NCBI RefSeq assembly: GCF_947504105.1
Contig: NZ_CANNGP010000005.1
Span: 116,443 to 180,442, forward strand
Reading direction: 5' to 3'
Length of the DNA stretch: 64,000 bases
Source: an uncultured Tateyamaria sp.
GTDB lineage: Bacteria > Pseudomonadota > Alphaproteobacteria > Rhodobacterales > Rhodobacteraceae
Numbering within the stretch: position 1 is the stretch's first letter; each line of letters begins with the position of its first letter. This document shows, in pieces, positions 9,199-18,664 of the stretch. The notes under the pieces are model-generated. The model did no database searches. It was given only the letters and a program-made list of their open reading frames with translations, and had not been told where the DNA came from. Both the position numbers and the translations under genes were made by a program.

Positions 9199-10533
9199 AT
9201 GACCACTGATCTTGCCAAGTTCGCCGCCGAGAATGGCGTCAAGTATTTCATGATTTCCTTTACTGACCTCTTCGGCGGTCAACGGGCCAAGTTGGTGCCC
9301 GCGCAAGCCATTGCCGACATGCAGGAAGACGGCGCAGGCTTTGCGGGTTTCGCCACCTGGCTCGACATGACACCGGCGCATCCCGACATGCTGGCCGTGC
9401 CGGACCCGTCTTCGGTCATTCAATTGCCGTGGAAACCCGAAGTGGCATGGGTTGCAGGCAACTGCGTGATGGAGGACGAGGACGTCGCCCAGGCCCCCCG
9501 CAACGTGCTGCGCCGCCTGATTGACGAGGCCGCCGCCGAAGGGTTGCACGTCAAGACCGGCATCGAAGCCGAGTACTTCCTGATGACGCCAGATGGCAAT
9601 CAGATCAGCGACGAATACGATACGGCGGCCAAGCCTTGCTACGACCAGCAGGCGGTCATGCGCCGCTATGATGTGGTGCGCGAGATTTGCGATTACATGC
9701 TCGATCTGGGCTGGGGACCGTATCAAAACGACCACGAAGATGCGAACGGTCAGTTCGAAATGAACTGGGAGTTCGACGACGCGCTGCGCACCGCGGACAA
9801 GCATTCCTTCTTCAAGTTCATGACCAAATCCGTGGCGGAAAAACACGGTTTCCGCGCCACTTTCATGCCCAAGCCGGTAGAGGGTCTGACGGGCAACGGT
9901 TGCCACGCCCACATCTCGGTCTGGGATGCGCCGGGTGCCGATGCGAAGACCAACGTGTTCGCGATGGAGCCCAATGACAGCTCGCAAACAGCAGAACTGG
10001 GCCTGTCGGAAAAGGGACGCCATTTCCTAGGCGGGATCATGAAGCATGCAAGCGCCCTCGCCGCGATCACGAACCCGACCGTCAACAGCTACAAACGCAT
10101 CAACGCCCCGCGCACGATGTCAGGTGCGACATGGGCGCCCAACACCGTCACATGGACGGGCAACAACCGTACCCACATGGTGCGTGTACCGGGGCCGGGC
10201 CGGTTCGAATTGCGGCTGCCGGACGGGGCGACGAACCCCTATCTGTTGCAGGCCGTCATCATTGCGGCAGGTCTGGATGGCATCCGCACGCAAGCCGATC
10301 CGGGCAAGCGCCACGACATCGACATGTATGCCGAAGGCCACAAGGTGCGCGGCGCGCCCAAGCTGCCGCTGAACATGCTGGATGCCCTTCGTGAATACGA
10401 CAAGGACAAGGGTCTAAAAGCCGCGATGGGAGAGGAATTCTCGGCCTCTTACATCAAGATGAAGACGCAGGAGTGGAACGACTTTACCGCCCACTTCTCG
10501 CAATGGGAGAAGGACAACACGCTTGATATCTGA
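9199..10533 (+). CDS. gmaS: Gamma-glutamylmethylamide synthetase (glutamine synthetase family)
   Basis: GlnA-like motifs (EAEYFLM, NGCHAHISVWD, VNSYKRINAPRTMSGATWAPN); directly after mgsABC. Confidence 0.85.
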   Translation: MTTDLAKFAAENGVKYFMISFTDLFGGQRAKLVPAQAIADMQEDGAGFAGFATWLDMTPAHPDMLAVPDPSSVIQLPWKPEVAWVAGNCVMEDEDVAQAPRNVLRRLIDEAAAEGLHVKTGIEAEYFLMTPDGNQISDEYDTAAKPCYDQQAVMRRYDVVREICDYMLDLGWGPYQNDHEDANGQFEMNWEFDDALRTADKHSFFKFMTKSVAEKHGFRATFMPKPVEGLTGNGCHAHISVWDAPGADAKTNVFAMEPNDSSQTAELGLSEKGRHFLGGIMKHASALAAITNPTVNSYKRINAPRTMSGATWAPNTVTWTGNNRTHMVRVPGPGRFELRLPDGATNPYLLQAVIIAAGLDGIRTQADPGKRHDIDMYAEGHKVRGAPKLPLNMLDALREYDKDKGLKAAMGEEFSASYIKMKTQEWNDFTAHFSQWEKDNTLDI

Positions 10534-10537
10534 GGTT

Positions 10538-10553
10538 TGTCCCCGCGGGGACA
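10538..10553. terminator. Perfect 16-bp palindrome after gmaS
   Basis: TGTCCCCGCGGGGACA five bases after the gmaS stop; no T-tract. Confidence 0.35.
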
Positions 10554-10694
10554 GCCTGTTCGGTGGCGTCACGGGATCTCAACTGTTTTGATATCTGTAA
10601 GCGGGATCAGGGGGTTGATCCTGCGTGCGGTGCGTTTCTCGAAAATTAACCGGATTTCTGGCAAGCTGACGCGGATGACGGGCGGTCGCGGGGT

Positions 10695-11087
10695 CTAGCG
10701 CAACCATCCCGTGCGGGCGGCGATTGTTGAGTACCAATAAAGCGCCGCGCCGACGAGCAGCGCAAGTGCTGTGCTTGGAGCTAAACCGACCACTGACAGT
10801 GTCTGGATCACAGTCACGCCGATGCTCAACAAGGATACCAGCAAAGCCACGGTCGCCACCCGGTGGCGGAGCAAAAGCAGTATGCACCCAACCGCCCCGC
10901 CAAAGACCGCAAGACCGAAGGCAAGCGTGGCCCAAAGTGGGCGCGCCTCGATGATGAGTTGGTAGAGCTCGGGCATTTGAGCCACTGCCTCGGCATTCAT
11001 CTGGGTGATGAAATTGAGGCATCCCATTAGGTTCCAGACCAGTCCAAGTCCGGCGACAAACCAGAAACTGAAATGCGGCTTCGTCAT
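10695..11087 (-). CDS. Small multi-TM membrane protein of unknown function
   Basis: MTKPHFSFWFVAGLGLVWNLMGCLNFITQMNAEAVAQMPE with about four predicted hydrophobic helices. Confidence 0.7.
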   Translation of the reverse strand: MTKPHFSFWFVAGLGLVWNLMGCLNFITQMNAEAVAQMPELYQLIIEARPLWATLAFGLAVFGGAVGCILLLLRHRVATVALLVSLLSIGVTVIQTLSVVGLAPSTALALLVGAALYWYSTIAARTGWLR

Positions 11088-11158
11088 GATGAACGTGCCC
11101 CCTTCGCTGTTCAACCTGCACAGAACGAACACCAGGCGAACGTGAAAGTCACCTCATA

Positions 11159-11192
11159 TTTTTTACTGAGGTGCAAAATAGTTGACTTACAG
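11159..11192 (+). promoter_or_regulatory. tmm promoter motif
   Basis: TTTTTTACTGAGGTGCAAAATAGTTGACTTACAG; TTGACT could be a -35 with TCGAAT 17 nt downstream. Confidence 0.45.
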
Positions 11193-11245
11193 GGATGATC
11201 TCGGTCGAATTGAATCAAACTAATTCACTGCAGGAGAGTCGCACA

Positions 11246-12580
11246 ATGCCCAAACGTATCGCCATCATCGGGGCGGGTCCTTCGGGCCTCGCACAATTGC
11301 GTGCCTTTCAATCGGCCAAGAAGAATGGCGAGGATATTCCCGAGATCGTCTGCTTCGAAAAGCAGTCCAACTGGGGGGGATTGTGGAACTATACGTGGCG
11401 TACCGGCGTGGACCAATATGGCGAGCCGGTGCACGGATCGATGTACCGCTATCTGTGGTCCAATGGGCCCAAGGAAGGCCTCGAATTCGCGGACTATTCC
11501 TTTGAAGAACATTTCGGCAAACAGATCGCATCGTATCCGCCCCGCGCGGTTCTGTTCGACTACATTCAGGGCCGTGTGGACAAGGCGGGCGTCCGAGACT
11601 GGATCCGGTTCGAGACGGCGGTGCGCCGGGTTGAATTCGAGGACGGCACCTTCAGTGTGACGGTCAAGGACTTGCCGAATGACCGTGAATACACGGAAGA
11701 GTTCGATCACGTGATCTGTGCATCGGGCCACTTCTCGACCCCAAATGTGCCGGAGTTTCCGGGCTTCGAGAGCTTCAAGGGCCGGGTGCTGCACGCCCAT
11801 GATTTTCGCGATGCGTTGGAATTCAAGGATCAGGATATCCTGATTGTCGGCACCAGTTATTCCGCCGAAGACATCGGATCGCAATGCTGGAAATACGGGG
11901 CCAAGTCGATCACAGTGTCACACCGCACGGCGGCGATGGGTTATGACTGGCCGGACAACTGGGCAGAAGTGCCGCTGCTGACCCATGTGAGCGGCAAGAC
12001 GGCGCATTTCAAGGATGGCACAAGCCGCGATGTGGATGCGGTGATCTTGTGCACGGGATATCAGCACCATTTCCCCTTCATGGCCGAAGAATTGCGCCTG
12101 AAGACGGCGAACCGGCTGGCGACGGCGGACCTGTATAAAGGCGTGGCATGGGTGGATAACCCGGCCCTGTTCTATCTGGGCATGCAGGACCAGTGGTTCA
12201 CCTTCAACATGTTCGATGCGCAGGCCTGGTGGGTGCGCGACGCGATCATGGGCAAGATCGCGATGCCGTCAAAGGCTGAGATGGAGGCCGATGTGGTCGA
12301 CCGCGTGGCGCGCGAGGATGCAGGCGCGGATGACTACGACGCGATCTGGTATCAGGGCGATTACATCAAGGAGCTGATTGCCGAGACGGACTACCCGTCA
12401 TTCGATGTCGAAGGCGCGTGCCAGGCATTCAAAGCGTGGAAGGGCCACAAGAAGCAGGGCATCATGACGTTCCGCGACAATTGCTATGCGTCGGTGATGA
12501 CAGGGTCGATGGCACCCATCCACCACACGCCGTGGGTGGATGCGTTGGATGACAGCCTAGAGGTCTATTTGCAAAACTAG
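11246..12580 (+). CDS. tmm: Trimethylamine monooxygenase (flavin-containing monooxygenase)
   Basis: FAD motif [20 protein letters not shown]-like [24 protein letters not shown] ribosome-binding site; cluster context. Confidence 0.88.
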   Translation: MPKRIAIIGAGPSGLAQLRAFQSAKKNGEDIPEIVCFEKQSNWGGLWNYTWRTGVDQYGEPVHGSMYRYLWSNGPKEGLEFADYSFEEHFGKQIASYPPRAVLFDYIQGRVDKAGVRDWIRFETAVRRVEFEDGTFSVTVKDLPNDREYTEEFDHVICASGHFSTPNVPEFPGFESFKGRVLHAHDFRDALEFKDQDILIVGTSYSAEDIGSQCWKYGAKSITVSHRTAAMGYDWPDNWAEVPLLTHVSGKTAHFKDGTSRDVDAVILCTGYQHHFPFMAEELRLKTANRLATADLYKGVAWVDNPALFYLGMQDQWFTFNMFDAQAWWVRDAIMGKIAMPSKAEMEADVVDRVAREDAGADDYDAIWYQGDYIKELIAETDYPSFDVEGACQAFKAWKGHKKQGIMTFRDNCYASVMTGSMAPIHHTPWVDALDDSLEVYLQN

Positions 12581-12987
12581 CGTGCTGGGGCGACGCGCAG
12601 GAAGACATAGGTCTGCTGCAGAGCGCCCTTGTCCTTGATTGAAACACTGACCTGCGCCGTTTCGGTATCGAACGTGCGCAGGTCGTAGCTGTCGGGGTGA
12701 TTGACATCCTGGTCCGTGACGCCATCGGCGTTCAGACAGTGTTCGGTTGCGTTGAGCAGAGCGATAAAGGCATCCATCGCGGCATCAGCGCGATAGTCGA
12801 AGGGCCAGCGGCAGTTGATGGCGCGCGCGCCTGTGAGGTCCAGTGATGTGGTGCAGGTACCCGGCGTGCCATCGAGAAGTGCGATTTCAGTGGTTGTGTG
12901 ATCGGTGAGTGCGGTCAGGTCCGCACAATACGCACCCGCACGAGCGGTGGTAGTGCACAGAAGTAGAAGGGCTGCGGCGCGGATCAT
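12577..12987 (-). CDS. Predicted secreted protein of unknown function
   Basis: [21 protein letters not shown] signal-peptide-like N-terminus; 4-bp overlap with the next upstream gene. Confidence 0.6.
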   Translation of the reverse strand: MIRAAALLLLCTTTARAGAYCADLTALTDHTTTEIALLDGTPGTCTTSLDLTGARAINCRWPFDYRADAAMDAFIALLNATEHCLNADGVTDQDVNHPDSYDLRTFDTETAQVSVSIKDKGALQQTYVFLRVAPAR

Positions 12988-13361
12988 GGGGCGACCAGCC
13001 GTTCCCCTTCGACCAGATCGAAGGGCGTCGGAGGCGTTGCTTTGCTGACCCAATAGAACGTACCTGCCCACTCCATGACGAACCATCCTTCCCAGTCGGC
13101 ATCGCCGGGCCAGATGCTTTGGTATTCGTCTTTGTCCGCATCTGTGCGCCATTGTCCGCGGGCGGAACGTGCCCCTTCCTGCGCGTAGATCGTTGTCCCG
13201 TCCGGGTCGAAATACTGGCGGTAGGCGGTGCCTTCCCATTTGCCGATGGCGGTGTTGCCGGACAAGAGCGCGTCAATCTCGTGCGCCTTGAGCTTGACCG
13301 ACTGTGCATGGGCGGGGAGCGCAAGGGTCAGGAGCCCGATCAGGACCGCGCGGCGGATCAT
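12984..13361 (-). CDS. Predicted secreted protein of unknown function
   Basis: MIRRAVLIGLLTLALPAHAQS signal peptide; 4-bp overlap with tdm stop. Confidence 0.68.
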   Translation of the reverse strand: MIRRAVLIGLLTLALPAHAQSVKLKAHEIDALLSGNTAIGKWEGTAYRQYFDPDGTTIYAQEGARSARGQWRTDADKDEYQSIWPGDADWEGWFVMEWAGTFYWVSKATPPTPFDLVEGERLVAP

Positions 13362-15727
13362 GAGCGGGGCCGTTCTTTTTTCGGGTCGTAGTGGGCGAAG
13401 GATACAATGGTGGCGGGCAACCGTTTCTGGTGGCCGTCGAGTTTGCCGACCTCGACTTGGGTGCCTATGTCGGCGTGGGCGACGTCGATGCGGGCGAGGG
13501 CGATGTTTTTGTCCAGCAGTGGCGAGCGCATGGACGATGTCACCTCACCCACTTGCGCACGGCCGATATGGATGCAGTCGCCGTGATCGACCTGCACATT
13601 GCTGTCGATGTCGAGGCCGACAAGCTTGCGGCTGGGGTGCTCCTTGCGCCGGATCAGCGCGTCGCGCCCGATGAAATCGTCGGGTTTGGACTTGAGCGGG
13701 ACAGTGAAGCCAATGCCCGCCTCGAACGGGTCGGTCTGGTCCGAGAAATCGTAGCCGGCAAAGATCAGCCCGGCTTCGATCCGCACCATGTCGAGCGCTT
13801 CGAGCCCCATGGGGCGCAGGCCGTGCCCCTGCCCCGCCTCCCAGATCGCGTCGAAGATTTCGGGGGCGTGTTTGGGGTGGCACATGACTTCGTAGCCCAG
13901 CTCGCCCGTGTAACCGGTGCGCGAGATGACGAAGGGCGTGCCGCTTTCGTTCATCAGCCGTGCGGGGGTGAAGCGGAACCAGCCAAGCTGGTCGAACTCT
14001 GGATTATGTGGCGCGGTCCAGACGATCTTGCGCAAAAGGTCGCGGCTTTCGGGGCCCTGCACGGCGACGTTGTGGAGTTGGTCGGTCGAGGAGCGCACCA
14101 GCACCTTCAGCCCAAGTTTCTCCGCCTGTTCGCGTAGCCAGTCGCCACCATAGTCATTACCGCCGATCCAACGGAAGTTGTCTTTGCCCAGCCGGAACAC
14201 GGTGCCGTCGTCAATCATCCCGCCGTGCTCGTAGCACATGGCCGTGTAGACAACGCCGCCCACCGCCAGCGTTTTCATGTTGCGGGTGAATACGTATTGG
14301 CAGAGCGCTTCGGCATCCGGGCCGGTGATCTCGAACTTGCGGAGTGGCGAGAGGTCCATGATCACGGCCTGTTTGCGGCAGGCCCAGTATTCCTCAATTG
14401 GGCCCGCTTCGGCAAAGCAGTTGGCGAGCCAGTAGCCGTTGTATTCGACAAAGTTGCGGGTGTGCTTGGCGAATTGATCATGAAAGCCGGTTTGTTTGGT
14501 CATTTTTGGGTCCGCATCGGGGGTCGGTCGGTAGGCGACGCTGCGTTGGAAGGTCTCGCGCCCGCTATAGGTGCGCACGTGGATGTCTGTCGGGTTCCAG
14601 CCGTTGGCGGCGGTGGTGTCGTCTGGGCAGGCCGAGGACACACAGACGATATCTGTGAGGGCGCGCAGCAGGACATAGTCGCCGGGGCGCGACCAAGGTT
14701 CATCCGAGTACATGACCCCGTATTCGTCCAGATAGGTGTTGAAGAAGAAGTTGATCGCCATCCAGCCGGAGCGGCCTGTGACGTTGAACTCAGCCAGCGC
14801 GGTGTTGAAGTTTTCCGAGCAATTGACGTGGCCGGGATAGCCGATGTCATCGTAGTACTTGGCGGAACACGCCAGCGCGAAGGCATCGTGGCGCCCGCAG
14901 GTGTCCTGCACCACCTCGACCAGCGGCAGCATTTCCTGATCGTAGTACTTCGCGTGCAGGCCAGGCATGGGATAGGCGTGGCCCATCAGCGTGCGTGTCG
15001 TCGTCACGTCCAGCGCGTGTTCGATCCCCTTGTCGAGCTTGCGGGCCGAAAAGCACTCGAAATCCGTGCACTGGCGGCCATCCACATCGATGATCTGGAC
15101 GTAATCGCCCGCTTTGACAAAGAAGGCCTCGGCCGTCTGGGTGTGCACGCGGATGTCGGCCACGGGATCGGCGAGTGGGTCGGGCAGCTCGAACTTGACG
15201 TGGCTTTTGATCGTCGTCCGCCGGATCATCACGGTCAGAGGTGTGGTGGTGTTCTGAACCTCAGCATCCATGGCACCGCCCGGCGCCGCAATGACAAGTG
15301 TACCGTCACGCGTGACACGCATCACCTCTTCGGCTTTGGCCCGTGTGCCCGTATCAAACAAACGCACGGCACAGGCTTGACCGATGTCGATCTTGCGCGC
15401 ATCCAGCCCCATGCGCAGACCACGCAAGGATTGGTCGTTGCCGGTCAAAAGCGCGCGTAATCCATCTGCCGCCGCATCTGCAGAACGGTCTAGTATACTG
15501 TCGGCAGTGCGGCCGTTACCATCAGCACTGACGGCCTCGCAAACCTGCCCGCCCTCGTCGTTGATCACCGTCACAAGGTCCCCGGCCTCGACCCGGATAA
15601 GAATGGCGCCGCCACCCTGCACGACATAGCGTTCCGTGCCCGGGGGCATCGAGAATTGCGCTGGCTGGATGATCTGGCTGGGGCGCGGCGGCCCCGGCGT
15701 TACCTTGGGATAGGGGTCATCAAGCAT
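13358..15727 (-). CDS. tdm: Trimethylamine N-oxide demethylase: DUF1989-type region(s) plus GcvT-like C-terminal domain
   Basis: DUF1989-like segment (AGDYVQIIDVDGRQCTDFECF...YPGHVNCSENF) fused to GcvT domain (SRTGYTGELGYEVMC); ATG 15727 has GGGAGG upstream. Confidence 0.85.
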   Translation of the reverse strand: MLDDPYPKVTPGPPRPSQIIQPAQFSMPPGTERYVVQGGGAILIRVEAGDLVTVINDEGGQVCEAVSADGNGRTADSILDRSADAAADGLRALLTGNDQSLRGLRMGLDARKIDIGQACAVRLFDTGTRAKAEEVMRVTRDGTLVIAAPGGAMDAEVQNTTTPLTVMIRRTTIKSHVKFELPDPLADPVADIRVHTQTAEAFFVKAGDYVQIIDVDGRQCTDFECFSARKLDKGIEHALDVTTTRTLMGHAYPMPGLHAKYYDQEMLPLVEVVQDTCGRHDAFALACSAKYYDDIGYPGHVNCSENFNTALAEFNVTGRSGWMAINFFFNTYLDEYGVMYSDEPWSRPGDYVLLRALTDIVCVSSACPDDTTAANGWNPTDIHVRTYSGRETFQRSVAYRPTPDADPKMTKQTGFHDQFAKHTRNFVEYNGYWLANCFAEAGPIEEYWACRKQAVIMDLSPLRKFEITGPDAEALCQYVFTRNMKTLAVGGVVYTAMCYEHGGMIDDGTVFRLGKDNFRWIGGNDYGGDWLREQAEKLGLKVLVRSSTDQLHNVAVQGPESRDLLRKIVWTAPHNPEFDQLGWFRFTPARLMNESGTPFVISRTGYTGELGYEVMCHPKHAPEIFDAIWEAGQGHGLRPMGLEALDMVRIEAGLIFAGYDFSDQTDPFEAGIGFTVPLKSKPDDFIGRDALIRRKEHPSRKLVGLDIDSNVQVDHGDCIHIGRAQVGEVTSSMRSPLLDKNIALARIDVAHADIGTQVEVGKLDGHQKRLPATIVSFAHYDPKKERPRS

Positions 15728-15743
15728 CGTCGCCTCCCACGCC

Positions 15744-15757
15744 GTGCAAATTTGCAC
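15744..15757. promoter_or_regulatory. Perfect 14-bp palindrome, candidate operator upstream of tdm
   Basis: GTGCAAATTTGCAC, 17 nt upstream of the preferred tdm start. Confidence 0.45.
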
Positions 15758-15864
15758 TAGCGGAATAATTATTTAACTGTGAGAATACTCGCCTCGCTCA
15801 TCCGCTGCAAACAAAAGGGGCATCGCCGCGTGAGAAAATCGAACGAAGCGGCGGTGGCGCAGCC

Positions 15865-16704
15865 ATGGAGGCGCTGACGTTGGGCCTGATTGCGGCGTTT
15901 TGTTGGGGCGTGCACGACACATTGGTCCGCTACATTTCCCAGAAGGTGGGCGTGTTTCCATCGCTGTTTCCCGTGCTCGTGACAGGCTGCGTGATGACCG
16001 CTGTTCTTTCGGTGCTGTTGGACACAAGCAGCATCACGCCCTACGCCGCATGGCTTGCCACCCTTTCCGGGATTGTTTTTGGAGTGACGGGCCTGTCCTT
16101 CTACAAGGCACTGGCCATCGGGCCAGTCCGTGTGGTGGCCCCGGTGGTTGCCAGCTTTCCCATCCTATCGGTGGGTTGGGCCGTGATGAATGGTCAGGCG
16201 GTCACGGCGTGGCAATGGTTCGCTGTTTTGATAATCGTGGGCGGCTGTGCGTTTGTTGCAATTACGTCGGCAGACGATGACAGCTCGGGCCCGAAAGCAT
16301 CGGCCGTCATCTGGTCGGTCTTGGCTGCAATCGGGTTTGCAACATCTTTTGCCCTTGGCCAGCTATCGGTTGCCGAGAACACCGAAATGACCGCGATCGC
16401 CCTGGCGCGTATCGGCGCGGTCGCCGTGGTCGCCATACTGGCCCTGATGCTGCGGCAACCGCTGGCACCCGTTCGGTCAGCATTGCCAGTTCTCATGATC
16501 ATGGGTGTGCTTGATGCAATGGCCATAGGCGCAGTGATGCTGGCGGGCAGCTACGCATACCCGGCGTTTGCATCCGTGGCCGCATCGACCTTTGGTGTGT
16601 TGACCATCACGCTTGCGGCCATCTTTTTGCGCGAAGCCGTGGCGCGCATCCAGTGGGTCGGGATCATGACCGTTTTTGCAGCAATTGGATATCTCGCGAT
16701 TTAG
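15865..16704 (+). CDS. EamA/DMT-family transporter
   Basis: Two EamA-like repeats with about ten TM segments; divergent from tdm. Confidence 0.8.
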   Translation: MEALTLGLIAAFCWGVHDTLVRYISQKVGVFPSLFPVLVTGCVMTAVLSVLLDTSSITPYAAWLATLSGIVFGVTGLSFYKALAIGPVRVVAPVVASFPILSVGWAVMNGQAVTAWQWFAVLIIVGGCAFVAITSADDDSSGPKASAVIWSVLAAIGFATSFALGQLSVAENTEMTAIALARIGAVAVVAILALMLRQPLAPVRSALPVLMIMGVLDAMAIGAVMLAGSYAYPAFASVAASTFGVLTITLAAIFLREAVARIQWVGIMTVFAAIGYLAI

Positions 16705-17717
16705 TGCCGGTCATAGGTCAAAAGCTGCACGTTCTTGCGTTCCCGCATCTTGGACGGCGTAAGGCCGTATTCGGCTTTGACCGCCTTTGTCATCGTTGTG
16801 CAAGACCCGAACCCGGCAGCCACCGCGATATCAATCATGGGCAAGAGCGACTCTTCGATCATCGTGCGGGCGCGTTTGACGCGCAAACGTTTGTAGAATC
16901 GTGCCGGTGTATCATTGAAGACGGTGCGAAACACCCGCTCGAGGTGACGGGTCGATACGCCGATGCGCGCGGTGATCTCGTCCATCGACAGCGGTTCGTT
17001 CACCGTGTCTTCCATCAGCCGGATCACTTCGGTCAGGCGCGCGTCAAAGAGCCCTTCGTTGTCGGCGATGCTTTTGGGTTGTTCCGCGTCACTCTTTCGG
17101 ATGGTTTGCAGCAGCAGGTGATTGCCCAACTCGGCCACCTGCGGGCTGGTCAGGTGCGGCGCGATCAAGCCCACCATCAGTTCAAGCGTGGCCCCTGCCC
17201 CAGCGGCCGTGATGATGCCGTCAGAGTTTTCGCTGAGATGCGTGGTGAGTTTCGGGTGGTACCCTGTTTCGACAAGGGGCGTGATATCGCGCCAATGGGT
17301 TGTGACACGGCCTGCAGGCGCTTTGGTCGCCTTGATGTAGCCGGTCGCGGCGTCCGACAACAGCACCACCGTGCGGGCCTTGCGTTGCATCGCACGGATG
17401 CGTGGCAACCAAGTTCCCTTGGCGGCGTTCCGACCGCCCACGACGACCATCATGTCCGCCAGCCGGTGATCCCCCACCGACGGCTCGCCGCGCACCAGCG
17501 CGCCCTGGTCGCTGGTCACGAAGCCCGGCGCATCGGTGCTGAACCGCCATGAAAAAAGAGCGCGCCCCAGCAGTGTATTGGCGGTTGCGAGCACGTGGGT
17601 GACTGACGACAGTTCGAGCCCGCTGAACCCCTTACTCACGTAGATTTCAATGTTCCGCGAGATGTCCGCATTTGTGATCTCCGCGGCCACATCGAAGCGG
17701 TTTTGCGCCTTGCCCAT
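16701..17717 (-). CDS. GlxA-type transcriptional regulator (DJ-1/PfpI-like domain plus AraC HTH)
   Basis: AraC HTH (MDEITARIGVSTRHLERVFRTVFNDTPARFYKRLRVKRAR...IAVAAGFGSCTTMTKAVKAEYGLTPSKMR) with N-terminal DJ-1-like domain. Confidence 0.85.
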   Translation of the reverse strand: MGKAQNRFDVAAEITNADISRNIEIYVSKGFSGLELSSVTHVLATANTLLGRALFSWRFSTDAPGFVTSDQGALVRGEPSVGDHRLADMMVVVGGRNAAKGTWLPRIRAMQRKARTVVLLSDAATGYIKATKAPAGRVTTHWRDITPLVETGYHPKLTTHLSENSDGIITAAGAGATLELMVGLIAPHLTSPQVAELGNHLLLQTIRKSDAEQPKSIADNEGLFDARLTEVIRLMEDTVNEPLSMDEITARIGVSTRHLERVFRTVFNDTPARFYKRLRVKRARTMIEESLLPMIDIAVAAGFGSCTTMTKAVKAEYGLTPSKMRERKNVQLLTYDRH

Positions 17718-17718
17718 G

Positions 17719-18603
17719 TCAGTCCATCCATCCTGCCGCGACCTGCCGCTGGTGCGCGACCGTCGCATTGCGCATCAGGATCGCCACCGTGACCGGCCCA
17801 ACCCCACCCGGCACCGGGGTGATCCAGCCCGCGATCTCACCCACGGTATCGGTATCCACGTCACCCACGATCTTTGGCGTGCCGTCTGGTCCATCGATCT
17901 GATTGATCCCGATATCGATGACGGCAGCCCCCGGTTTGATCATGTCGGGTCCCAGAAAATGCGGGATGCCCACGGCCACAACGACCACGTCCGCACGGCG
18001 CGAGTGCATCGCAACCGACCGTGTCAGGTGGTGGCAGACGGTGACTGTCGCCCCCTCGGCCATCAGCATCATGGCCGCCGGTTTTCCGACGATTTCCGAA
18101 TGGCCGATCATCACAACTTCGAGCCCCTTGAGGTCGAGCCCCGTTGCCTTGATCAACTCAACGCTGGCGGCCGCCGTACACGGGGCCAGCGCCACGTCTG
18201 AATAGACGATATTGCCGATCGACGCAGGGTTCATCCCCTCGACATCCTTGAGCGGGTGGATCGCCGATTGCAGCGAGCGCAGGTTGATATGCGCGAGCAC
18301 AGGGCGTTGCAGAATGATGCCAAGCGTTTCCGCGTCGTCGTTCATGGCCTGAATACGCGCCTTGGCGTCTTCCTGCGTGATATTCTTTGGCCAGAATTGC
18401 GTCTCGAATGGCAAACCAGCGCGTTCTGCACCCCGTGTCTGGTTGCGTACATAGACCTCGATTTCGGGCACGTCGCCAATAGAGACCGAAACCAGGCGCG
18501 CGACCGACGGGTTGGCCAGAACGTAGGCTTGGCATTCGTTCAGGATGCGTGCCGCTATCGCGCGCCCGTCGATGTGGCAGTGGGTCGAAGCGCCGTCTTT
18601 CAA
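17719..18603 (-). CDS. folD: Methylenetetrahydrofolate dehydrogenase/cyclohydrolase
   Basis: FolD motifs (PVPGGVGPVTVAILMRNA, GHSEIVGKPAAMMLM). Start uncertain: TTG at 18603 follows GGGGA; ORF runs to 18756. Confidence 0.85.
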   Translation of the reverse strand: MKDGASTHCHIDGRAIAARILNECQAYVLANPSVARLVSVSIGDVPEIEVYVRNQTRGAERAGLPFETQFWPKNITQEDAKARIQAMNDDAETLGIILQRPVLAHINLRSLQSAIHPLKDVEGMNPASIGNIVYSDVALAPCTAAASVELIKATGLDLKGLEVVMIGHSEIVGKPAAMMLMAEGATVTVCHHLTRSVAMHSRRADVVVVAVGIPHFLGPDMIKPGAAVIDIGINQIDGPDGTPKIVGDVDTDTVGEIAGWITPVPGGVGPVTVAILMRNATVAHQRQVAAGWMD

Positions 18604-18664
18604 AGAGTTCCCCAATTCGTTTGGCAAGGAGTGCGGATCAAACGCTGGCAGAATATTTCCCAGT

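Noticed and set aside
14225-15460. 411-aa + strand ORF antisense to tdm
   Set aside because: Antisense shadow ORF; the tdm frame carries recognised DUF1989/GcvT motifs.
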